From Collinsella sp. (GTDB taxonomy: Bacteria; Actinomycetota; Coriobacteriia; Coriobacteriales; Coriobacteriaceae): DNA of 5,587 bases. The stretch spans positions 1 through 5,587 of the forward strand of contig JAIJJM010000161.1 in NCBI GenBank assembly GCA_022728415.1. Reading direction: 5' to 3'. This document shows, in pieces, positions 1-5,552 of this stretch (positions within the stretch are counted from its first letter, which is position 1; every line of letters begins with the position of its first letter). Both the position numbers and the translations under genes were made by a program. The notes below the pieces were generated by a model. The model was not told where the DNA came from and did not search any database. It saw nothing but the letters and a program-made list of their open reading frames with translations.

Positions 1-64
1 GCGGCAGAGCCGCAGACTGGAAGACGGGAAGTTTCGGCCCTTACGGATGCCCGGAAAACCTTAG
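1..64 (+). CDS. tnpA: C-terminal tail of Tn3-family transposase (partial, runs in from the left)
   Basis: Reading from base 2, twenty codons end in PLRMPGKP and a TAG stop at 62-64. These bases are identical to the last codons of the truncated tnpA at the right end of the window (5489-5552). The reading frame enters from outside the window, so it cannot be told here whether it belongs to a full-length transposase, as in the intact Tn1721 arrangement, or is the same truncated copy seen again because the molecule is circular or tandemly repeated. The last five bases of the gene overlap the 38-bp terminal repeat, which is normal for this transposon group. Confidence 0.9.
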   Translation, partial: RQSRRLEDGKFRPLRMPGKP

Positions 65-97
65 CGTACGATTTTTTCCGAATTCTGCGGGCTCCCC
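60..97. repeat. 38-bp Tn1721-type terminal repeat (left copy, IRRI-like)
   Basis: The 38-bp segment starts CTTAGCGTACGATTTTTTCC at base 60 and ends in GGGCTCCCC at base 97. Its reverse complement begins GGGGAGCCCGCAGAATTCGG, the outer end of Tn21/Tn1721-type terminal repeats, and it carries the internal EcoRI site (GAATTC, 80-85) for which Tn1721 ends are known. It directly follows the tnpA stop. In Tn1721 the repeat between the transposition genes and the tet region is called IRRI. The copy at 5548-5585 has the same orientation, so the two do not form an inverted pair bounding a simple Tn3-type element. Confidence 0.93.
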
Positions 98-364
98 AAT
101 CTCATCTGCGCAAGGCAGAACGTGAAGACGGCCGCCCTGGACCTCGCCCGCGAGCGCCAGGCGCACGAGGCCGGCGCGCGGACCCGCGCCACGGCCCACG
201 AGCGGACGCCGCAGCAGGAGCGCCAGAAGGCCGCCAGAGAGGCCGAGCGCGGCCGTGAGGCTTGGACGCTAGGGCAGGGCATGAAAAAGCCCGTAGCGGG
301 CTGCTACGGGCGTCTGACGCGGTGGAAAGGGGGAGGGGATGTTGTCTACATGGCTCTGCTGTAG
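65..364 (+). other. Charge-rich open frame, probable remnant of a mobilization/relaxase-type gene tail
   Basis: No intact gene is visible between the terminal repeat and the end of tetR (98-395). One plus-strand frame is open from the terminal repeat to a TAG at 362-364. From a possible GTG at 122 it would encode about 80 residues. The first 55 or so are rich in Arg, Glu, Ala and Gln (RERQAHEAG, PQQERQKAAREAE), like a long charged helix. The composition and the ending ...WTLGQGMKKP resemble C-terminal tails of plasmid mobilization relaxases, but no catalytic motif is present and this is only a resemblance. No Shine-Dalgarno sequence precedes the GTG. It is most likely a fragment stranded when the tet segment was joined to the terminal repeat. 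The end of the frame contains the tetR terminator on the other strand. Confidence 0.35.
284..311 (-). terminator. Rho-independent terminator downstream of tetR
   Basis: GCCCGTAGC (289-297) and GCTACGGGC (303-311) form a perfect 9-bp, GC-rich stem with a 5-base loop. On the minus strand the hairpin is followed by a run of five T (complement of AAAAA at 284-288). It lies about 85 bases beyond the tetR stop in the direction of tetR transcription. The plus strand has no T run after the hairpin, so it should act mainly on minus-strand transcripts. Confidence 0.8.
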
Positions 365-395
365 TGAGTGGGTTGCGCTCCGGCAGCGGTCCTGA

Positions 396-1046
396 TCAAT
401 CGTCACCCTTTCTCGGTCCTTCAACGTTCCTGACAACGAGCCTCCTTTTCGCCAATCCATCGACAATCACCGCGAGTCCCTGCTCGAACGCTGCGTCCGG
501 ACCGGCTTCGTCGAAGGCGTCTATCGCGGCCCGCAACAGCGGCGAGAGCGGAGCCTGTTCAACGGTGCCGCCGCGCTCGCCGGCATCGCTGTCGCCGGCC
601 TGCTCCTCAAGCACGGCCCCAACAGTGAAGTAGCTGATTGTCATCAGCGCATTGACGGCGTCCCCGGCCGAAAAACCCGCCTCGCAGAGGAAGCGAAGCT
701 GCGCGTCGGCCGTTTCCATCTGCGGTGCGCCCGGTCGCGTGCCGGCATGGATGCGCGCGCCATCGCGGTAGGCGAGCAGCGCCTGCCTGAAGCTGCGGGC
801 ATTCCCGATCAGAAATGAGCGCCAGTCGTCGTCGGCTCTCGGCACCGAATGCGTATGATTCTCCGCCAGCATGGCTTCGGCCAGTGCGTCGAGCAGCGCC
901 CGCTTGTTCCTGAAGTGCCAGTAAAGCGCCGGCTGCTGAACCCCCAACCGTTCCGCCAGTTTGCGTGTCGTCAGACCGTCTACGCCGACCTCGTTCAACA
1001 GGTCCAGGGCGGCACGGATCACTGTATTCGGCTGCAACTTTGTCAT
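396..1046 (-). CDS. tetR(A): Tetracycline repressor, class A
   Basis: TetR(A) is the tetracycline-responsive repressor of the divergent efflux gene and of itself. It binds the tet operators as a dimer and lets go when tetracycline-Mg occupies its core. The product is 216 residues, the usual class A length. The N-terminal helix-turn-helix is seen around residues 25-48 (TTRKLAERLGVQQPALYWHF). Ligand-pocket residues known from the TetR family fall at their standard numbers: His64, Asn82, Phe86, His100, Thr103, Arg104, Pro105, Gln116 and Glu147. Position 139, His in classes B and D, is Tyr here. The frame extends nine residues upstream to an ATG at 1071-1073, but that start overlaps the promoter and operator; the ATG at 1044-1046 gives the standard MTKLQPNT start. 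The Shine-Dalgarno sequence is weak. Transcription should stop at the hairpin at 284-311. Confidence 0.97.
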   Translation of the reverse strand: MTKLQPNTVIRAALDLLNEVGVDGLTTRKLAERLGVQQPALYWHFRNKRALLDALAEAMLAENHTHSVPRADDDWRSFLIGNARSFRQALLAYRDGARIHAGTRPGAPQMETADAQLRFLCEAGFSAGDAVNALMTISYFTVGAVLEEQAGDSDAGERGGTVEQAPLSPLLRAAIDAFDEAGPDAAFEQGLAVIVDGLAKRRLVVRNVEGPRKGDD

Positions 1047-1048
1047 GC

Positions 1049-1076
1049 TTGACACTTTATCACTGATAAACATAAT
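1049..1076 (+). promoter_or_regulatory. tetA promoter
   Basis: A perfect -35 box TTGACA (1049-1054) and a near-consensus -10 box CATAAT (1071-1076) are separated by 16 bp; TAATAT (1073-1078) with 18 bp is an alternative. Transcription would start near base 1083, leaving a leader of about 70 bases before the GTG at 1152. The whole spacer is filled by tet operator 1, which explains tight repression. Confidence 0.8.
1056..1070. promoter_or_regulatory. tetO1: tet operator 1 (TetR binding site)
   Basis: TTTATCACTGATAAA is a perfect 15-bp palindrome centred on base 1063 and matches the core of known tet operators. It lies between the -35 and -10 boxes of the tetA promoter, so bound TetR would block RNA polymerase directly. 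It also lies just upstream of the tetR start. Confidence 0.93.
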
Positions 1077-1101
1077 ATGTCCACCAACTTATCAGTGATA
1101 A
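1072..1101 (-). promoter_or_regulatory. Probable tetR promoter
   Basis: On the minus strand TTATCA (complement of 1096-1101) is followed after 18 bp by TATTAT (complement of 1072-1077), a 4/6 match to -35 and a good -10. The -35 overlaps tet operator 2, consistent with autoregulation. Transcription would begin near 1065, about 20 bases before the tetR ATG. The exact boxes are inferred; other pairings are possible. Confidence 0.45.
1089..1101. promoter_or_regulatory. tetO2: tet operator 2 (TetR binding site)
   Basis: TTATCAGTGATAA is a 13-bp palindrome centred on base 1095, 32 bp from the centre of operator 1. It has the same half-sites (TTATCA/TGATAA) and differs in the central base. It overlaps the probable tetR -35 box and lies just past the predicted tetA transcription start. 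Confidence 0.92.
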
Positions 1102-1118
1102 AGAATCCGCGCGTTCAA

Positions 1119-1145
1119 TCGGACCAGCGGAGGCTGGTCCGGAGG
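1119..1145 (+). promoter_or_regulatory. tetA leader hairpin touching the ribosome binding site
   Basis: GGACCAGC (1121-1128) and GCTGGTCC (1133-1140) form a perfect 8-bp stem with loop GGAG. The pair C1120-G1141 and a wobble U1119-G1142 would extend it into the Shine-Dalgarno sequence GGAGG (1141-1145), which is 6 bases before the GTG start at 1152. The Shine-Dalgarno match is strong and decides that start. An effect of the hairpin on translation or mRNA stability is inference. Confidence 0.6.
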
Positions 1146-1151
1146 CCAGAC

Positions 1152-2351
1152 GTGAAACCCAACAGACCCCTGATCGTAATTCTGAGCACTGTCGCGCTCG
1201 ACGCTGTCGGCATCGGCCTGATTATGCCGGTGCTGCCGGGCCTCCTGCGCGATCTGGTTCACTCGAACGACGTCACCGCCCACTATGGCATTCTGCTGGC
1301 GCTGTATGCGTTGATGCAATTTGCCTGCGCACCTGTGCTGGGCGCGCTGTCGGATCGTTTCGGGCGGCGGCCGGTCTTGCTCGTCTCGCTGGCCGGCGCT
1401 GCTGTCGACTACGCCATCATGGCGACGGCGCCTTTCCTTTGGGTTCTCTATATCGGGCGGATCGTGGCCGGCATCACCGGGGCGACTGGGGCGGTAGCCG
1501 GCGCTTATATTGCCGATATCACTGATGGCGATGAGCGCGCGCGGCACTTCGGCTTCATGAGCGCCTGTTTCGGGTTCGGGATGGTCGCGGGACCTGTGCT
1601 CGGTGGGCTGATGGGCGGTTTCTCCCCCCACGCTCCGTTCTTCGCCGCGGCAGCCTTGAACGGCCTCAATTTCCTGACGGGCTGTTTCCTTTTGCCGGAG
1701 TCGCACAAAGGCGAACGCCGGCCGTTACGCCGGGAGGCTCTCAACCCGCTCGCTTCGTTCCGGTGGGCCCGGGGCATGACCGTCGTCGCCGCCCTGATGG
1801 CGGTCTTCTTCATCATGCAACTTGTCGGACAGGTGCCGGCCGCGCTTTGGGTCATTTTCGGCGAGGATCGCTTTCACTGGGACGCGACCACGATCGGCAT
1901 TTCGCTTGCCGCATTTGGCATTCTGCATTCACTCGCCCAGGCAATGATCACCGGCCCTGTAGCCGCCCGGCTCGGCGAAAGGCGGGCACTCATGCTCGGA
2001 ATGATTGCCGACGGCACAGGCTACATCCTGCTTGCCTTCGCGACACGGGGATGGATGGCGTTCCCGATCATGGTCCTGCTTGCTTCGGGTGGCATCGGAA
2101 TGCCGGCGCTGCAAGCAATGTTGTCCAGGCAGGTGGATGAGGAACGTCAGGGGCAGCTGCAAGGCTCACTGGCGGCGCTCACCAGCCTGACCTCGATCGT
2201 CGGACCCCTCCTCTTCACGGCGATCTATGCGGCTTCTATAACAACGTGGAACGGGTGGGCATGGATTGCAGGCGCTGCCCTCTACTTGCTCTGCCTGCCG
2301 GCGCTGCGTCGCGGGCTTTGGAGCGGCGCAGGGCAACGAGCCGATCGCTGA
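1152..2351 (+). CDS. tet(A): Tetracycline efflux transporter, class A (MFS antiporter)
   Basis: TetA(A) is an inner-membrane protein of the major facilitator superfamily, with 12 membrane segments expected, that exports the tetracycline-divalent metal complex in exchange for a proton. The product is 399 residues from the GTG, the canonical length. Visible family marks are the TM1 Asp (Asp17 in ALDAVGIGLIMPVLPG), motif A in the loop after TM2 (GALSDRFGRRP, residues 64-74), Asp86 in TM3, the antiporter motif C in TM5 (GFGMVAGPVLGG, 141-152), a central loop around 183-207, and Asp287 in the C-terminal half. The GTG at 1152 is chosen because GGAGG sits 6 bases upstream. A longer in-frame ATG at 1077, giving 424 residues, overlaps the -10 box and precedes the predicted transcript start. 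The gene is divergent from tetR and induced by tetracyclines through it. Residues Arg5, Met55, Val75, Ala84 and Ala-Ser-Phe at 201-203 mark an allele different from the classic RP1/Tn1721 sequence as I recall it. Confidence 0.97.
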   Translation: MKPNRPLIVILSTVALDAVGIGLIMPVLPGLLRDLVHSNDVTAHYGILLALYALMQFACAPVLGALSDRFGRRPVLLVSLAGAAVDYAIMATAPFLWVLYIGRIVAGITGATGAVAGAYIADITDGDERARHFGFMSACFGFGMVAGPVLGGLMGGFSPHAPFFAAAALNGLNFLTGCFLLPESHKGERRPLRREALNPLASFRWARGMTVVAALMAVFFIMQLVGQVPAALWVIFGEDRFHWDATTIGISLAAFGILHSLAQAMITGPVAARLGERRALMLGMIADGTGYILLAFATRGWMAFPIMVLLASGGIGMPALQAMLSRQVDEERQGQLQGSLAALTSLTSIVGPLLFTAIYAASITTWNGWAWIAGAALYLLCLPALRRGLWSGAGQRADR

Positions 2352-2382
2352 TCGTGGAAACGATAGGCCTATGCCATGCGGG

Positions 2383-3267
2383 TCAAGGCGACTTCCGGCA
2401 AGCTATACGCGCCCTAGGAGTGCGGTTGGAACGTTGGCCCAGCCAGATACTCCCGATCACGAGCAGGACGCCGATGATTTGAAGCGCACTCAGCGTCTGA
2501 TCCAAGAACAACCATCCTAGCAACACGGCGGTCCCCGGGCTGAGAAAGCCCAGTAAGGAAACAACTGTAGGTTCGAGTCGCGAGATCCCCCGGAACCAAA
2601 GGAAGTAGGTTAAACCCGCTCCGATCAGGCCGAGCCACGCCAGGCCGAGAACATTGGTTCCTGTAGGCATCGGGATTGGCGGATCAAACACTAAAGCTAC
2701 TGGAACGAGCAGAAGTCCTCCGGCCGCCAGTTGCCAGGCGGTCAAGGTGAGCAGAGGCACGGGAGGTTGCCACTTGCGGGTCAGCACGGTTCCGAACGCC
2801 ATGGAAACCGCCCCCGCCAGGCCCGCTGCGACGCCGACAGGATCTAGCGCTGCGTTTGGTGTCAACACCAACAGCGCCACGCCCGCAGTTCCGCAAATAG
2901 CCCCCAGGACCGCCATCAATCGTATCGGGCTACCTAGCAGAGCGGCAGAGATGAACACGACCATCAGCGGCTGCACAGCGCCTACCGTCGCCGCGCCCCC
3001 GCCCGGCAGGCGGTAGACCGAAATAAACAACAAGCTCCAGAATAGCGAAATATTAAGTGCGCCGAGGATGAAGATGCGCATCCACCAGATTCCCGTTGGA
3101 ATCTGTCGGACGATCATCACGAGCAATAAACCCGACGGCAACGCCCGCAGCATCGCGACCGTCATCGGTGAGAAGTTCGGCAGGTATTGGGTGGTGACAA
3201 TGTAGGTGCTGCCCCAAATGGCAGGTGCTATCGCTGTGAACAATAAATCGGGCGTGCGTAATGACAT
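2383..3267 (-). CDS. pecM: PecM-like EamA/DMT-family transporter
   Basis: The 294-residue protein is almost entirely hydrophobic and fits the 10-segment drug/metabolite transporter fold made of two EamA repeats, about residues 9-136 and 146-276. Typical marks are the N-terminal AIWGSTYIV and its second-repeat counterpart AGAVSMAFGTVLTRKW, YRLPGGGAATVGAVQP (85-100), and LEPTVVSLLGFLSPGTAVLLGWLFLDQ (231-257). It ends in a basic cytoplasmic tail. The family exports small molecules or metabolites; the PecM name comes from a Dickeya protein linked to pigment efflux, and the substrate here is unknown. The gene is convergent with tet(A), with 31 bp between their stops and no clear terminator. A GGAGG lies 12 bases before the ATG, rather far but usable. 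It is a common passenger next to tet(A) in Tn1721-type modules and is not needed for tetracycline resistance as far as is known. Confidence 0.88.
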   Translation of the reverse strand: MSLRTPDLLFTAIAPAIWGSTYIVTTQYLPNFSPMTVAMLRALPSGLLLVMIVRQIPTGIWWMRIFILGALNISLFWSLLFISVYRLPGGGAATVGAVQPLMVVFISAALLGSPIRLMAVLGAICGTAGVALLVLTPNAALDPVGVAAGLAGAVSMAFGTVLTRKWQPPVPLLTLTAWQLAAGGLLLVPVALVFDPPIPMPTGTNVLGLAWLGLIGAGLTYFLWFRGISRLEPTVVSLLGFLSPGTAVLLGWLFLDQTLSALQIIGVLLVIGSIWLGQRSNRTPRARIACRKSP

Positions 3268-3404
3268 GCGATTACAAGACCTCCGCTACGGCGATGGGTT
3301 TTTGAGAGTTGCAGGCGCCGCGATGACCGCACCCTGACTTGGACTGGCCCTGCCTCGCACCAATCCACCTGCGGCTATGGCCGCGATCATGCGAGGCCCG
3401 AAAA

Positions 3405-3800
3405 TTACACGACCTGTACACGTCCGCCGAACCCGGAACGCAACAGAGCTTCGTGGGCATCCCGATCCGGGTCGTAGCAGCAGTCCTGGACCAAACGCAC
3501 GTCGTAGTCCGCATCACTAGCCCAGGCGACGCTTGAAAGAACAACGCCGGTGGTGCTTATCCCGGCCATGACAAGCGTGCTTACGCCGCGCGTCCGAAGG
3601 TCGGCGTCGAGCGCCGTGCCATAAAAGACGCTGGCTCGCGGACATGCATAGAAAAGGTCGCCCCGTTCGATCGCAAGCCCTTCGACGGGCAGACCGGTGC
3701 GAAATCGTCCGCTCGGGAGATACGGTGAGATTTGGCGATTCGTCGCCGGCGGCGCATGTTCATACTCTTCGCCGAGCGAAAAGTTGGGGAACAGCACGGG
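3405..3800 (-). pseudogene. Isochorismatase-like cysteine hydrolase, N-terminus lost
   Basis: About 132 codons of an isochorismatase/nicotinamidase-fold hydrolase remain; intact relatives are usually about 180-220 residues. Recognisable blocks are SVFYGTALDADLRTRGVSTLVMAGI followed by STTGVVLSSVAWASDADYDVRLVQDCC, matching the central strands and helix of the family. The N-terminal strand with the usual catalytic Asp is missing because the gene is cut at about 3800, where truncated tnpA sequence begins on the opposite strand. The usual catalytic Lys position appears to carry Cys (YACPRAS) and the catalytic Cys position Val (TTGVV), though a GVV-type branch of the family exists. The open frame can be extended to a TTG at 3810-3812, but the first residues are then read from tnpA sequence. 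It lies on the same strand as the transporter, 137 bp upstream of it, and may once have shared its transcript. Enzyme activity is unlikely. Confidence 0.75.
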
Positions 3801-5552
3801 CCGGCCGCGCAAGGCGTGCTGGCAGCCGTGCAGACCCTGCGTGAGATGAACGCCGACAACCTGCGCAAGGTGCCGGCCGATGCACCCACGGCCTTCATCA
3901 AGCCGCGCTGGAAGCCGCTGGTGATCACCCCGGAAGGCCTCGACCGGAAATTCTACGAAATCTGCGCCCTGTCCGAGCTGAAGAACGCCCTGCGCTCCGG
4001 CGACATCTGGGTCAAGGGCTCGCGGCAGTTCCGCGACTTCGACGACTACCTGCTGCCGGCCGAGAAGTTCGCCGCACTCAAGCGCGAGCAGGCCCTGCCC
4101 CTGGCGATCAACCCGAACAGCGACCAGTACCTGGAAGAGCGTTTGCAGCTGCTGGACGAGCAGTTGGCCACCGTCACCCGCCTGGCCAAGGACAACGAGC
4201 TGCCCGATGCCATCCTCACCGAGTCAGGGCTGAAAATCACCCCGCTGGATGCGGCGGTGCCGGATCGGGCGCAGGCGCTGATCGACCAAACCAGCCAGTT
4301 ACTGCCGCGCATCAAGATCACCGAACTGCTGATGGACGTGGACGACTGGACGGGCTTCAGCCGCCACTTCACCCACTTGAAGGACGGGGCCGAGGCCAAA
4401 GACAGGACGTTGCTGCTGTCCGCAATCCTCGGTGATGCGATCAACCTCGGGCTGACCAAGATGGCCGAGTCGAGCCCCGGCCTGACCTACGCCAAGCTGT
4501 CCTGGCTGCAAGCCTGGCACATCCGCGACGAAACCTATTCGGCGGCCTTGGCCGAGCTGGTCAACCACCAGTATCGCCACGCCTTTGCCGCCCACTGGGG
4601 CGACGGCACGACCTCATCCTCCGATGGCCAGCGCTTCCGCGCGGGTGGCCGGGGCGAGAGCACCGGGCACGTCAACCCGAAGTACGGTAGCGAGCCGGGA
4701 CGGCTGTTCTATACCCATATCTCCGACCAGTACGCGCCGTTCAGCACCCGCGTGGTGAATGTCGGCGTCCGCGATTCCACCTATGTGCTCGACGGCCTGC
4801 TGTACCACGAGTCCGACCTGCGGATCGAGGAGCACTACACCGACACGGCCGGCTTCACCGATCACGTCTTTGCCCTGATGCACCTGCTAGGCTTCCGCTT
4901 CGCGCCGCGCATCCGCGACCTCGGCGAAACCAAGCTGTACGTGCCGCAGGGCGTGCAAGCCTACCCGACGTTGCGCCCGCTGATCGGCGGCACCCTGAAC
5001 ATCAAGCACGTGCGTGCCCACTGGGACGACATCCTGCGCCTGGCCAGCTCGATCAAGCAGGGCACCGTCACCGCCTCGCTGATGCTGCGCAAGCTCGGCA
5101 GCTACCCGCGCCAGAACGGACTGGCCGTGGCCCTGCGCGAGCTGGGCCGGATCGAGCGCACGCTGTTCATCCTGGACTGGCTGCAAAGTGTTGAACTGCG
5201 CCGCCGCGTGCATGCCGGCCTGAACAAAGGTGAGGCGCGCAACTCGCTGGCCAGGGCGGTGTTCTTCAACCGCCTTGGGGAAATCAGGGATCGGAGCTTC
5301 GAGCAGCAGCGCTACCGGGCCAGCGGCCTCAACCTGGTGACGGCGGCTATCGTGCTGTGGAACACGGTGTACCTGGAACGCGCCACCCAGGGGTTGGTCG
5401 AGGCCGGCAAGCCGGTGGACGGCGAGCTGCTGCAATTCCTGTCGCCGCTGGGCTGGGAGCACATCAACCTAACCGGCGATTACGTCTGGCGGCAGAGCCG
5501 CAGACTGGAAGACGGGAAGTTTCGGCCCTTACGGATGCCCGGAAAACCTTAG
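3801..5552 (+). pseudogene. tnpA: 5'-truncated Tn3-family transposase, Tn1721/Tn21 type
   Basis: TnpA of Tn1721-like elements is about 988 residues; only the last 583 are here, starting at [17 protein letters not shown]. The N-terminal part of about 405 residues, which binds the terminal repeats, is gone. The RNase H-like catalytic triad known from Tn3-family transposases is complete: Asp in SSSDGQRF (codon 4623), Asp in HYTDTAGF (codon 4842) and Glu in NKGEARNSL (codon 5232), spaced 73 and 130 residues apart as expected. The frame stays open leftward to an ATG at 3756 and a TTG at 3732, adding up to 23 residues unrelated to transposase (Arg-rich, from the antisense strand of the hydrolase remnant). 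A database might therefore list it as a 606-residue CDS. No good Shine-Dalgarno sequence precedes these starts. In Tn1721 such a partial tnpA copy closes the tet region and serves as homology for tet amplification. Confidence 0.93.

Larger units (their letters stand above)
1..99. repeat. Left copy of 99-bp perfect direct repeat
   Basis: Bases 1-99 are identical and in the same orientation to 5489-5587, with a constant offset of 5488. The repeat covers the tnpA tail, the 38-bp terminal repeat and two further bases (AA). It is cut by both window ends, so its true length is unknown and may be much greater. Confidence 0.97.

Noticed and set aside
1092..1706. Long open frame antisense to tet(A) (minus strand, about 204 codons)
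   Set aside because: Low-complexity Arg/Gln/His/Pro-rich product without recognisable motifs; it is the shadow of a GC-rich gene on the other strand.
2351..2372. Small hairpin (ATCGT/ACGAT, loop GGAA) and palindrome ATAGGCCTAT between the convergent tet(A) and transporter genes as a terminator
   Set aside because: The stem is only 5 bp and no T run follows on either strand.
3272..3544. Minus-strand open frame of about 90 codons spanning the gap between the transporter and the hydrolase remnant
   Set aside because: Overlaps the hydrolase coding sequence in another frame, with no ribosome site or recognisable domain.
4887..5462. Long open frame antisense to tnpA (minus strand, about 191 codons)
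   Set aside because: Falls entirely within the conserved catalytic region of transposase and has no family features; codon bias explains it.
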